A stretch of DNA of 64,000 bases from Diphasiastrum complanatum (Eukaryota > Streptophyta > Lycopodiopsida > Lycopodiales > Lycopodiaceae), in assembly GCA_029204225.1 (NCBI GenBank), contig CM055109.1:17043590-17107589 (forward strand), in the 5' to 3' direction. A program made the translations under genes and the position numbers. Below the pieces are notes generated by a model that did not search any database, was not told the origin of the DNA, and worked only from the letters and a program-made list of their open reading frames with translations. How positions within the stretch are numbered: position 1 is the first letter of the stretch; each line of letters opens with the position of its first letter. This document shows, piece by piece, positions 12,119 through 23,332 of the stretch.

Positions 12119-12360
12119 CGTCGGTCGAGATTTTAATGAAGTCACGTCGGTCGAGATCTTGTGAAGGTCCGTCTGTCAAGATCTTGTGAAGGTCCGTCGG
12201 TCGAGATCTTATGAAAGTCTATCGGTCGAGATCTTATGAAAGTCCGTCAGTCGAGATCTTATGAAAGTCCGTCGGTCGAGATTCTTATGAAGATCCGTCG
12301 GTCGAGATTGAAGTGGATCCCGTCGGTTGAGATTGAAGTGGATCCCGTCGGTTGAGATTT
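12119..12360 (-). repeat. 25-bp tandem array II (after integrase)
   Basis: About nine copies of a 25-bp unit with plus-strand core GTCGGTCGAGATCTTATGAA. It has the same length and core (GTCGGTCGAGAT) as arrays I and III. It lies about 370 bp after the end of the integrase reading frame. Confidence 0.9.
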
Positions 12361-12732
12361 GTCAAAACCTCAATATGAAGGAATGGATCTGTTGTATGCA
12401 AGTGAAGAACTTCAGGGGGAAAATATGACTGTGGTACAGAGTAGAAGTTCTTATGAGAAGAGTGTATCCCCAGGAATGGTTGTATGCCTGAGATACCAGT
12501 TAGACACAGAGGTGAGGTGGCTAAAGTGTGAGAATCAGTTCCTATGGTGTAGCCTATCATTTGTTGATCTAGGACATTCATGACCCATGAGTATGTACAG
12601 GAAGGGAAAATGCATAGAAAGGACATAAAACAAGGCATGCAAAACGAGAAGTACAAGTAAGGAAATAAAATAAGATAAAATTAAAAATAATAAAATAAAG
12701 AAAAATGTAGAACATGTACTAGGAAAAAGATG
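12361..12732. other. Spacer after integrase
   Basis: No coding similarity is seen. It is the region downstream of the integrase stop in the Gypsy element. Confidence 0.4.
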
Positions 12733-13912
12733 TTAAATTGGGTCAACAAAGAACAACTCTTCGTAATACCGCCATAGACGACCACCGTTTACGACAGTGT
12801 CTAGGAGTATCCCGTCAAGTGTTTGTAATTGGACGTCACCATTAGGAAATTTTTTATTAATAACGTATGGCCCCTCACTTTTGAACTTTAATTTGCCGGG
12901 GTGCTTCTTTGATGTATAAAAAAGCACCTGGTCACCTAAGTGTAGATCTTTATTGCGTAGGTGACGGTCATGCCAGGCCTTTTGGCGTTGTTTGTTAACT
13001 AGTTGTGCGTGATAAGATATTAGTCTTGTCTTGCATAACTGGGCTAACGTAAATAGCCTGGTTTTGACTTGTTGTTCTATTAAAGCCTTTTCACAGAGAT
13101 CTGTTGAAAAAGTTTCCGTAACTCTTAGCGAAGGTACTAAGAATTCTACGGGCATTACCGCTTCTTGACCATATACTAAGTGGAAAGGTGTAATCCACCC
13201 AGTGGCTTTCTTCGGGGTGGTGCGGTAAGCCCAGATAGCTGAGAAAAGTTTTGTTTCCCAATCAGAACGACTGGTTTCAACTATCTTGGTTAAAATTTTA
13301 CAGATCGTCTTGTTAGTTGATTCAGCCTAGCCATTACACCTAGGATAGTACGGTGTACTTTTTCTGTGAATGACAAGGATGGCGTAGGAGGTTATCAACG
13401 ATAGCATTTAAAAAATGCGTGTCGCAATCACTAACAAGCTATATGGGACAGCCAAAATGGGCAATAATGTTTTCGTAAAGAAAACGTACAACTATTTTTG
13501 CGTTGGCGTCCTTCGTTGCTCAAGCCTCCACCCACTTAGTGGCATAATCTGTGGCTATGAGGATGTATCGAGCTTGAATATGTTTTGCTGTTGGACTGAT
13601 TGGTCTAACAAAGTCAATCCCCCACTTATGGAAGGCTTCATCTTCTATAATGGGAGCCAATGGTGTGAAGTCTGCTTTGGTATTTTTCTTTGCTCGTTGA
13701 CAAACATCACATGTTTTAATGACATCAAACGTGTCTTTAAACAAAGATGGCCACCACAGTCCCGCTCTAAGGATAATCTTCACTGTGGCTTCAGCAGAAA
13801 AGTGGGCACCCCCAATGCCCTCATGAGCCTGAGATATTATCGGTCGTATCTCATATTCATAAGCACATCGTCGAATAATGTCGTCAATGTCCCGTTTGTA
13901 AAGTTGTCCCAC
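12733..13912 (-). pseudogene. Ty3/Gypsy integrase (decayed)
   Basis: The zinc-binding part is visible ([12 protein letters not shown] ... CDVCQR, an H-H-C-C pattern). The core begins at WGIDFVRPI with its first Asp, and [10 protein letters not shown] follows. The glutamate region reads STPYYPRCNG, then a TAG stop, then AESTNK, so the acidic residue is kept but the frame is cut. The C-terminal part has GDQVLFY and the GPY motif (SEGPYVINKKFPNGDVQLQ), and ends with a VNGGRLWRYYEE-like tail. No chromodomain is seen. There are at least two frameshifts between 13155 and 13520. The tail without a chromodomain fits the Tat/Athila side of plant Gypsy better than chromoviruses; this is inference. Confidence 0.85.
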
Positions 13913-14684
13913 AATTAACTGAAAGGGCGCTGCTTTTATTAAAAAAAAAAATCTCCGTTGTACTCAGGCCTTCTTTTAGTCGGCCTGTTGTGAAAAACTG
14001 AGTGATCTCCTCAGTCCATAAGGGTGTAGCATCGATCTGAAAAAGGCACGCATCAGGAAGATCATCGTTGACTGGTGTAGTTGCTTTTTCAGCACTTGGA
14101 AGTCTGGAAAGGTGATCCGTCATGAAATGTTGGGTCTTTTTCTGAACGACTACACGAAAATTAAATTCCTCCAAAATCAGTAGCCATCAAGCTATTCGTC
14201 CCGTCTTACAGGTCTTATTAACAATATATAGAAGTGCTTGATGGTCTGTGTAGAAAACAAAGGTCTGGCCTAATAAATAATGTCTTAGTTGTTGTACAGC
14301 GTAGACCAATGCCAATGCTTCTCTTTCGGTAGTTGTATAGTTTACTTCAGCAGGCACGAGTTGTCGGCTTAAGAAACGTATGGGAAAGTCTTTGCCATAC
14401 TCGTCCGGTTGTGCAAGAAGACCTCCAATGGCATACTTACTTGCCTCAGTATGCACATGGAACTCTTTCGTGTAATTTGGCGAGCGGAGTATGGGAGTCA
14501 TCGTGAGGGCTGTTTTCAACTCCTCAAAGCCCTTAATTCGTTCTTCGGTCCAGCGAGGATCTACCACAACTAAATAAACGAGGCGTGTCTTGCCGGCATA
14601 GTCGGTTACAAAGATGCGATAATAGCTGGTATGACTGAGGAAGACATATACTTCCTTCACTATTGCAAGTAGGGGCATGTCCAC
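13884..14684 (-). pseudogene. Ty3/Gypsy RNase H (decayed)
   Basis: The RNase H region reads EFHVHTEASKYAIGGLLAQ (the usual first Asp is Glu here), IRFLSRQLVPAEVNYTTTER, ALVYAVQQLRHYLLG and VFYTDHQALLYIV. A TGA stop near 14187 interrupts an ARWLL-type motif where CGA (Arg) would be expected, and reading continues into EEFNFRVVVQKK and DHLSRLPS, the linker to integrase. Confidence 0.85.
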
Positions 14685-14774
14685 GATAACCTTGATTTTT
14701 TACGGGTCGGTAGAAATACCGTCCTTTGATATTATATGCCCGAGTACAACCCCGTGGGTGACCCATATTTGGCA

Positions 14775-15758
14775 TTAATCAGGGTTTAGTGAGATGCCGA
14801 ACCTACAACAGCGAATGAAGATTTTCTCCAAGGCATCTAGGTGCATAGCAGCGGAAGAATGTACACCTAGATCGCCGAGATAAATCTCCATGATCCGATG
14901 TAACAGATCTTGAAAGGCCAGTTGCATGACCCGTTGGAATGTTGAGGGGATGTTACATAAGCCAAAAGGCATAACGTTACAAGCGTAAATCCCATTCTTT
15001 GTGGCAAAGGCTGTTTTATGTTTATCTTCAAGGGCTATTTGAACAAGAAAATAACCGTTGAATCCATCCAAGAAGCTGAAAGCTTCAGCTCCTACCATTT
15101 CCTCTAAGATAATGGTCTTTCTTCGTAATCGCATCGACACAGATACGAAGCTTGCCGTTTTTCTTGGCACAACCACAATGGGCGATACCCAATCAGTATG
15201 TTGAACTTCATAAATGAAGCCAGCATTCAGCAATTTCTTAATATCCTCATCGATCCTCTCACGGTAGACGGGGTTACTTCGGTAAGGTTTAGCCCTCACA
15301 GGCTTAGCATTGTCTTCTAAAGGAATCCGATGTACTACTATTTCAGGTGGGATTCCTTTCATTTCTGTATAATTCCCTACAAATACATCTCTGTATTTGC
15401 GTAATAAAATCTCTAGATCAGACAGTTGGGTTGATGACAGATGTGCACCAACATGAACTATTCGATCTATGTCCTCATCAGGATCTTTAAGGTTTAGTGG
15501 AATTGTCTTAGCGAGTCCTTCAAAGGGATTGGAACTTGGTGTAGGTTCCCGATGTGGCTGTGGTAACTGGATAACAACGTCATCCAGTGTAAAATCCTTG
15601 AACTTCTGTGGAAGATCAAAAGGCGGGTCCACAGAATTTTCTGGGACTTTGGGAATCATCTGAGTTGATTCACTACCGGACGTGGAAGCTTGGTCTGATT
15701 GTTTGGTGTCTGTCTCCTTAGACAAGGGCTTTATCGGTTGTTTAAGCTTCGCACGCAT
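14775..15758 (-). pseudogene. Ty3/Gypsy reverse transcriptase (decayed)
   Basis: RT motifs are in order: LLNAGFIYEV, WVSPIVVVPRK, FSFLDGFNGYFLVQIALED, KTAFATKNGIYACNVMPFGL, STFQRVMQLAF. The catalytic box, usually Y-x-D-D, reads EIYLGDLGVHS, so one catalytic Asp is Gly. The stretch between VVVPRK and FSFLDG is scrambled by frameshifts (the expected LRICVDYR-like motif is lost). The frame ends near 14775 and continues in RNase H after a frameshift. Confidence 0.9.
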
Positions 15759-16964
15759 CTATTTTTGACACTCGGTTAATTGTGTATCAATGATTTTATT
15801 TTTTTGTAACTGAGGTTTTTGCGGTTTTTGAGTGGGCGGTGTTATTACCTCACTTATTATATCGTCATTGATTGTATTCCAGACTTCGTCTGGATACACA
15901 TCCCATGTATAAACGTTGGATTTGGGTCTGTATGCTTGTGTGTTGGATATTTTGGACGTCAGTTGGACATGAGCCAACAATCCTGGAGTCTTGATCTCCT
16001 TAGGAATTGATTTTGGTGGATGAGGTTGGGCATCTAGATAGAGTGCATGTTCATCTGTCATTTCTACATCATCTATGGAAAGAATACCTTCTTCTGAAAC
16101 ATGGGCGGTAGAGACGCTAGGTTCTCCTAGGCACCAAGCTATAGGAATCGGGTCAATCATCATAAGTGGGATGATGGGTGTGTCAATGTCTGTAGAAGAT
16201 GGGATAATATCCACATCTGCTATAGTGGTTTCGATATGACATCGATTGGAATCCGCACAGTCCATAGTGGCTAGTGCATGACCCCAATTGATTATGTCTG
16301 TGGATCGTGTATAGTGGCCTTTTGGTTGGATTGGGGCACTATCTGATTCGTCATATGTTGTAGATGACCAATCATCGTATACCTTGGCTGGCTTGACATG
16401 GCCTGCTGAGTCAACCGTGACTCGTTTCTCGTGGTTGCCAAAGGTAATTTTACTATGCTTCCAATCTTGGACAACACCTACCATCTGGAGCCAGGGTGTA
16501 CCAAGAAGGAGTTTATATGTATTAGCATCTTCTGGTAGGTCTAAGATGACACAATCGATAATAAACTTGACACCTGCTATTCGAACCTTTATATTTGATA
16601 AATGACCAGCAGGGTTGGTAACTCGTTGATCAGCCATGCGAAGTTTATATCGTGGTTGATCGAGGGTATGGAAGCCCCATGACTTTGCCAATGACAAAGC
16701 CATTATATTAATGCATGATCCGCTATTGAGGATAGTAGATACTGCGGGATAATCTTTATAGGACAAAGGTAGTGTGATGCTATTCCCCTTAGCAACACCT
16801 ATATTCATTAGATTCATAGAAATTTGAGGAATTTTGGGAATGTCTTCTGGTTTTCGTTGTTCATCAGGAATAGGAGGCAGTTGAAAACTACGATGGATAT
16901 AGCGTTGAAGTCCGGTGAAGGATTTGATTGCACTATGGAACGACATAGTGAGTTGAGCTTGCAA
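15759..16964 (-). pseudogene. Ty3/Gypsy aspartic protease region (decayed)
   Basis: The retropepsin-like fold shows as VSTILNSGSCINIMALSLA, IDCVILDLPEDANTYKLLLGTPWLQ and WKHSKITFG. The active-site triplet, normally D-S/T-G, is N-S-G here, which would abolish catalysis. A long acidic linker to RT follows. It is in the same frame as the RT region downstream, separated by a stop just before 15759. Confidence 0.85.
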
Positions 16965-17177
16965 GAGGTCAGAAATTACTTCAAGTCCCTGTAGGGATTG
17001 CTCCTTTTCAGGGATATGAACTGATAACGGACTTTCCGTATGTTCTTCCTCTCAAAAAAATTCATCTCGAAATTCGTTGTATTGTCTTTGTTCCACTTTT
17101 GGGTCCGGGTAGTCTTTTGGTAATGTGGAAGCCGTCAAATGGCTTCCATGTGGGTCAGCTGATTTTTTATGGTTTTG

Positions 17178-18922
17178 CTATTGTTCTTGTTGTTGGCTTT
17201 GTGCTCTAGTAAGAACTCTAACAGGTTCGGATGTGATATGACGTGCTGGAAGGATCATGTTAGGTTGTTTAGGACAGTCTTTGAAGTTGTGTTTGCGAAC
17301 ATAGTCGAGACATTCAACATGGTATTGGTTTTTTACTTTACAGTCAGCCATGAAATGTCCAGTTTTGCCACAAATAAAGCAACAATTGCTCATGGGTCCC
17401 GTGGCGATAGCGTAACCATCTTGGATGGCTAGCTATGTTGGGTTTTCTAGTGGTGTGGAATACTCAGCTTCTTTGCATGAGCATGAGTTGTCGGTTTGAT
17501 ACTGGTGATGACTAGATGATGGAATTGTTGTATCATTGTGATATGATTAATTGTAGGAGTTTTCTACCTGATGTGCTTGGGCAGATTCTCGAGGATGTCT
17601 ATGTTTTTGTGCTCCTAGATCTTGTTGTCCTCTTGGTGGTGGTCCTAAGAGTGCCAGCCTTGGTTGAGGGTCATGTCTAGGTTGTCTGGGCAACTCTTGT
17701 ATATGGACCTGGTTGTTTCATGGTTGATAAGTCGTGTGGTGGTGCTGTGAAATGGTTGCCTAGGAGGTTGATAATGTCCTCCTGACTGGTTGTGAGGCTG
17801 GTTCCTCGAGTTATAATAGCAATAAAGAGATGTATGGCCCATAAAGTCGCAAATTTCACATTTGATCAAGGAAGTATCTGGGACCGGTTGGTATGAAGGG
17901 CATTCATTGCCCGTGTGTGCACCTTGGCAGTGAGGGCACCACGTGTTTTCTCGTCTATGGTGGATTTGGCCAGTGGGTAACTGACCTGGCATCAAACTCT
18001 AGATAGACTTAAAAGTATTCTGAAACTCTTTCGTGAGTTTCTCCATCTGTTGTTGGTGTTGCTGGTGAAGCAACTCCATCTGTGTCTTCCATAATTGTTC
18101 CCGAGTGTCATCGTTTGGGTGAGCTTCTTGGACAGCATGATGTGCTCTCCATTCTCGTGGTTCATCAACATATGAGCCCTCGTCTTCTTCCCGAATGGCA
18201 TCAGACATGGCTTGTTTCAATGATGTATATTCATCATTGGAACGAAGTTCACGTCTTATCAATCGTGGGAGTCCAACAAGGAACCAAATGATGAGCATGG
18301 ATTCGGTGGGTTGCTCTTGTACTTGACTTTTTAATCATTTAAATCATTCAATGTAGTCACGTACTTTTTCGTCTTTTGTCATTTTGATATTACTTAATTT
18401 GACAAAAGGACTTTCTATCAAGCAAAATGGCTTAAAGCATTTGATAAAGGCCTCCTTCAAGAGTGACCAGTCACATTTATCTTCACGATCAAGGTTAAAA
18501 AACCATTCTCGTGCTCGATCGATCATGGTCATCGAGAACAGTTGAATCATGGCGTCTGGTGATGTTTCGCCATAGACATCACATGCATTCTCAAAGACTT
18601 GAAAAAATCTTTGAGGATCAGTGTTGCCATCATACTTAGGTAAGTCGAGCTTTGGGGTCCTTTTTTCAGTACGTGGAACATTATTTGCGAAAGCTCCGTT
18701 TAAGTGAGCTCTTGCATGTGAGGATTCGGCAGCATGAAATTGTGGTCGTTCGTATGGAGCTTCATAACGCATAGGTTCCCATCTATCGAATGGGTTCGTG
18801 GATGGCTCTTGGACTTGAGATTTCATCCGAGAATATCTGTTAAATCGAGCCTGTTGGGTGGATGGGAAAACCATCTCTGGTGGATAGTCCTCCGTAGAAT
18901 TCGGATCATAAGGGCGATCCAT
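17178..18922 (-). pseudogene. Ty3/Gypsy gag with zinc knuckles (decayed)
   Basis: The frame opens at ATG 18922 (MDRPYDPNSTED). The retrotransposon gag core reads RFFQVFENACDVYGETSPDA, AREWFFNLD and LLKEAFIKCFKPF. Two TGA codons near 18338-18346 fall where Arg codons are expected (DYIE-stop-FK-stop-LKSQ), typical CGA to TGA change. Further on there is a Gln-rich coiled-coil stretch (LLHQQHQQQMEKL), then zinc-binding motifs CPHCQGAHTGNEC and CEICDFMGHTSLYC, and after a frameshift a third knuckle CFICGKTGHFMADC (17178-17393). A second, truncated copy of the gag core occurs on the plus strand at 26452-26703. Confidence 0.9.
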
Positions 18923-19354
18923 GACAGCGTGTAGAGTGTCGTAGGATTTTGTAAATATGCACTTGGACTCTGGTTATAGTGGATACGGGTGTTGGAATGC
19001 GGTTGCTACGGATCCACGGTTGATGCGAGTGCAATGCAAGTTGTGGCAGTCTGTTGCGGGTTTTTTTTTTTCTTTTTTCGGTCGATTGTGGTCGGTGGTG
19101 GTCGGTGGTGATCAAGGGCGACCAAGGGTAGACATAGGGCCGTGGGATTGCGCCTTGTTGCGGTTTGTGGCGGCGGTTCATGGGCTGTACGTTTGTAACG
19201 GATTGCGGTCAGTGGCGGTGGTTCGTGGGCTGTACGTTTGTATCGGATTGGATATAGTTGCCACTGTGCCAAATGGTCACGACAATTCAATGCGGTCGTT
19301 ACGCGTGGTCACAGTGGCTGTAATGTTGGTGAATATGGACTGGACAGTCAAAGG
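18923..19354. other. Leader between gag and array III
   Basis: This is the untranslated leader of the Gypsy element. It contains a short, diverged direct repeat (GGTTCGTGGGCTGTACGTTTG type) near 19178-19250. No gene is seen. Confidence 0.4.
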
Positions 19355-19876
19355 ATCGGTTGAGATCTGAGATTAGGCATCGGTGGAGAACTGAAGCGAA
19401 AGCATCGGTCGAGATCTGTTGCGAAGCTGTCGGTCGAGATCTGTTGCGAAGCTGTCGATCGAGATATGTGGCGATCGTGTCAGTCGAGATCTGACGCGAG
19501 GTCGTTGGTCGAGATCTGACGTGAGGTCGTCGGTTGAGATCTGACGCGAGGTCATCGGTCGAGATCTGACACGAAGCTGTCGGTTGAGATCTGACGTGAA
19601 GCGGTCGGTTGAGATTTAATACTGACCGTCGGTTGACATTTGAGTGAATAGGCGTCGGTCGCAATTTAATTGAGGGCCGTCGGTTGAGATCTGATGCAAA
19701 GCGTTGGTCGACATCTAAGTGAAGGCCATCAGCTGAGATTTAAGAGGATGGCGTTGGTTGAGATCTGATGCAGTGTGTCAGTTGAGATCTAATTGAAGGC
19801 CATCAGTTGAGATTAGACTGTAGCGCATCAGTCGAGATTTGAAAGATGGCTCTGGCGCTAGTCGAGATTGAATCGT
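19355..19876 (-). repeat. 25-bp tandem array III (before gag)
   Basis: About 20 diverged copies of a 25-bp unit with plus-strand core GTCGGTCGAGATCTG occupy this stretch. It has the same unit length and core as arrays I and II. It lies upstream of gag as array I lies upstream of the extra ORF. Confidence 0.9.
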
Positions 19877-19936
19877 GGCTTTGTAAATAATGCACATTGG
19901 TTTGTGGCTTTAGGAACAATGAGACTCTATGACAAG

Positions 19937-20190
19937 CAACAAGTCATGGTTCAAGGATCTGAAGTTGACTAATGATAGAGATAAGGTTGCTCAGTCAAAT
20001 CATGACGAGTGTCAAATTCAAGGAATTGGCATCATACCAATACAATTTCATGATGGTCATATCAAGGTAATCAAAAATGTCTTGTACATTTCCAGCTCGT
20101 AGAAAAGTTTACTTTCTGTTGAAACTATAAGTATTCACATTTTAATGGTGGAATTTAGCAACAAGAAGTGTCAGATCAAGGATGTAAAGT
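19937..20190 (+). pseudogene. Ty1/Copia fragment (protease to pre-integrase)
   Basis: The plus strand reads SWFKDLKLTNDRDKVAQ, CQIQGIGIIPIQFHDGHIK and VIKNVLYIS, then a stop, then SLLSVETISI. This is the Copia stretch between the protease and the GAG-pre-integrase domain. It is on the opposite strand to, and overlaps in content with, the Copia fragment at 4850-6634, so it is a different copy. Confidence 0.75.
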
Positions 20191-20451
20191 AGTGATTGCT
20201 AATGGGCTATTGTAAAACTTTTCCCACTCAACAGATTTTCAATCTGTCTGATGCTGCCCTGGTCTTTCCAATTACTTCGGGACTGTGTCTCTGTTCCCCA
20301 CTAATAACTGTGAGCTCCAAAACCTACAAGAAGAATTTCTTCCAGCCGTTTTTGTCTCTCCAAGCTTTTACCTCCTGTGAAGGACTTTCTCACTTCGTTG
20401 CGGAGCCTGTGACAAGCTGTATCCACTGATCAAGCACGCAGGACTATCGTA
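20191..20451 (-). other. Probable leader of the nested LTR element
   Basis: This lies just downstream, on the minus strand, of the primer binding site at 20452-20463. No coding similarity is visible. Confidence 0.4.
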
Positions 20452-20463
20452 GCTCTGATACCA
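20452..20463 (-). promoter_or_regulatory. Primer binding site (initiator Met-tRNA type)
   Basis: The minus strand reads TGGTATCAGAGC, the standard plant retrotransposon PBS complementary to initiator Met-tRNA. It directly abuts the LTR at 20464-20728. Confidence 0.85.
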
Positions 20464-20728
20464 TGTCAACAATCAGAAATGCAACATCAAGCATTCACCA
20501 TAAACAATCACCAAGTAGGGAGATGGAAGAAGAACACGCAATATCACTCTATCACACTAACTTCATACTGAATATAAAATGTACATATAAACCCTAAACC
20601 CTGATAGAGAGAGAAAACCTACGAATAGACTAATAGACTAGCCTACGGCTAATTACAACTGGTAACAACTGTCAACATTAATGTACATCGTAAACAGTAA
20701 CAATGAAGTTTATCATTGATTTCTAACA
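20464..20728 (-). mobile_element. 5' LTR of a minus-strand LTR retrotransposon nested in gag
   Basis: On the minus strand this 265-bp segment starts TGTTAGAAATCA and ends TTGTTGACA, and is followed at once by the PBS. It interrupts the gag reading frame of another element: gag coding continues on the upstream side to about 20729, just where TGTTAG begins. The 5-bp flank is ATGTC (20729-20733). The rest of this element was not found intact. Confidence 0.75.
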
Positions 20729-21082
20729 ATGTCACGCCACCACGACGAAGCTTTGCCACAGAAGAATAGAATAACACTCTCAATCTTTTTCTCCTCAGGA
20801 ATTCCGTGTAGATTAAAATAACCGGTCCACCTGGTTAACCAGTCATCCACAATTTCAAGTTTTTTTCTCTTTTTTCTCTTTCAAAAAAGGTTCAGGCTGA
20901 AAGCCCAAATTTGGAGCAGATAAAGCTCTCACTTGATTTAACAACACTTCCATTTGTTGATCACGCAAAGTGTTCTTGTTGTTTATCTCATTAGGTGCTC
21001 GGCTTAATGACTGGCAAATTTGCAGATAGGTAGGCATTGGCACCTGACCATCAAGAGTTACATTTGCATTATCGTCTGCCAT
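20729..21082 (-). pseudogene. Chromovirus-type Ty3/Gypsy gag N terminus, cut by LTR insertion
   Basis: The frame begins at 21082 (MADDNANVTLDGQV) and contains LRDQQMEVLLNQVRALSAPN, then after a frameshift DDWLTRWTGYFNLHGIPEEK, KIESVILFFCGKASS. It is clearly homologous to the plus-strand gag at 31557 (same MRDQQMEVLLNQV and YFNLHG motifs). The gag stops where the 265-bp LTR is inserted. Confidence 0.85.
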
Positions 21083-22834
21083 ATTGATTTCCTGACATGC
21101 AAAATTTGCTTAAATTAGTCAAGATCCAATCATCAACTAATAAGTGAAACGTTCAAACCTTTACAACTGGCTGATATTATTCAACAAGGTCTTTCACTCA
21201 ATTTGTGCAAACTTTTGCAAAATCAATATAAACAACAACAACTTTTATGACCAACACTATAATTACAAAAAACTGGGATTTTCAAAATCTGTTCGAAATG
21301 GACCAATTGTGAAAATTGATTAAAACTATCAAATTCACCAAAACACAGGCACTGTCACAAATCAAAATCATTTCGAAAGATCCTGCATGCAACTCACTCG
21401 ACATGCACGAACTTTTTCAAAAAACGAAATTTTTTTCGTAAGTGGCCTAGTTGCTAGGAAATCTGCTTTTTGATCTAGAATCGCCAAAAATAGCTACATG
21501 CAAGAATTCTACAGATCAAAATCACTGGTTACGCATGGCACATGCATTTAAGCACAGGTCTATTCATACATTTCCATCAACAGGAAAGCACTATACTGAT
21601 TTACAAGCATGCATGCATCAGAACAATTCCAAAATTTTGCAAATTTTAGTTCAAAAATTGCCAAACTTCAGACGACCGTAACTTTCTCTACAGGACACCA
21701 AATCGGTCACTGTAAAGCACTGTACGAAGAGAGAGTGGGTCTACAAGGCACTTGCCACATCAACTTGCCACCTAGGCTTCACACGTGTGAGAAATAAATG
21801 CACAAAAAATAGGTAGGAGGGCGCACTTTTGGACATCAAATCAAAAAACACATCCCAACCCAAAAAGCCTTGGATCAGAGGTTATAAGCACTCTACTAAG
21901 GTTCATTAGAGAGGCATAGAAGCTTCTAACAGGTCCAGCAAGCAATCATAAGCTCAGATCATGCAAAGAATGCATTTATGGCCTCCTTCAACAAGCAAAA
22001 CTTCAATATGTTGGTGTCTAATGCACATCTATCCAAATTGGATGCATGATGGCTCAAATAAAAGGAACATATCTTTCAGCTTGTAACAAGAACCAACAGG
22101 TTTAGACCCCCAAATGAGAGGTATTCATGCTCAAAAATCATTAAAAATACACTATTTTTGGATGTTTTGAGCCCCCTAATGGTGTCTAATCCCTACCAAA
22201 CTTCATGAAAGCTTAGGGACAGCTTCATTACTTCTCTGAAAACGTTCAAACCAAGTCTTGGCTGAGAATTTTGAGATCTACCCAAAATGTAGTCCAAAAA
22301 TCATCAAAAAACCTTGTTTTTTGACCAATTTTGACCAAAATTTGTGGGGAAAATCCACAAATTCATGCAATCAGATCCAAATCCTTGTAAATCCATTGCA
22401 TGAAAGTTCTGATTCTAGTCAAACATGGTTTCTATAGCCCATTTATGGCCCAATTTTTGGTCCAAAATCACTATCTAATCAACCTTTTGACTATTCAAAC
22501 ATCATGCAATCATTAAATTCTATAATTATTGATTGTAAAACAGTAAGTACAATCTGGAAAACGTACTACACCAGATTCTATGATCAATTCCTTGCAAAAA
22601 CCATCAATTCTAGGTGAAAAATTCACTAAATTCATCAGAAATCCTATGATTTCTATCAAAAAGCATGGAGCAAATCCACAATTATGATCTTTAGGCTGAA
22701 AGTACACCAAAGGTCTGAGAATCCACCTACTTGAAACTGAATTCAAACACCTGGAAGAAGAAGCAAAGAGCTACAACAAATGAACTGCAAAATCCAAGAT
22801 CCTCAAGCTCCACCTCTTGGTAGATGTGATCCAA
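21083..22834 (-). mobile_element. Long untranslated leader of the minus-strand chromovirus
   Basis: This lies between PBS and gag start, 1.75 kb. The part around 21600-21790 is collinear with the leader of the plus-strand copy around 30950-31140; for example TTTGGTGTCCT and TCTGAAGTTT occur in both on the element's sense strand. Confidence 0.75.
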
Positions 22835-22846
22835 GCTCTGATACCA
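22835..22846 (-). promoter_or_regulatory. Primer binding site (initiator Met-tRNA type)
   Basis: The minus strand reads TGGTATCAGAGC one base after the LTR end. Confidence 0.85.
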
Positions 22847-22847
22847 C

Positions 22848-23332
22848 TGTAGGACTCACTAAGTGTAGATCTTCAGGATTCCAATCACATGCAAACCAAA
22901 AGGACACCTGTGGAGCATGAACCACCCAACCAATATGGAGAGGCTAGTCAATATCCTAACCAATCCAGCCCCAAGCTACAGTGAAGAACACAAGAGAGGA
23001 GAGGAAAAACTGGCTCAAGAATCACAATCACAATAGGAGGATGGGCGAGTTTTCACTAGACTTATTCTCCTCAAGAGATAAAATATTCCCTTTAGGATCT
23101 CCATGCAACCTAAATTGAGCTATTGACCTCCTATTCTTGCATTAAAGCAGTCTTCACCATGCATGTGCTCCTATGTCCAATTATAGGTTTGGGCCTCCAT
23201 ATGATTATTAATTGTTCAATACGACCATGTCCGGAATGACGTAGCATAACTAATAACCACATACAACTGGAGTGACCAGCTATCCAAGTCAGGAACTATT
23301 CTGATTCCCTTGTATAGGACATGGACATAACA
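22848..23332 (-). mobile_element. 5' LTR of the minus-strand chromovirus
   Basis: The minus strand starts TGTTATGTCC and ends GTCCTACA, one base before the PBS, giving 485 bp with TG...CA ends. The PBS side is firm; the outer boundary rests only on the TGTTAT end. Confidence 0.6.

Noticed and set aside
11243-19876. CRISPR-like appearance of regularly spaced 25-bp repeats
   Set aside because: Units are head-to-tail without unique spacers, no cas genes are present and the DNA is eukaryotic; these are minisatellites of a retroelement.
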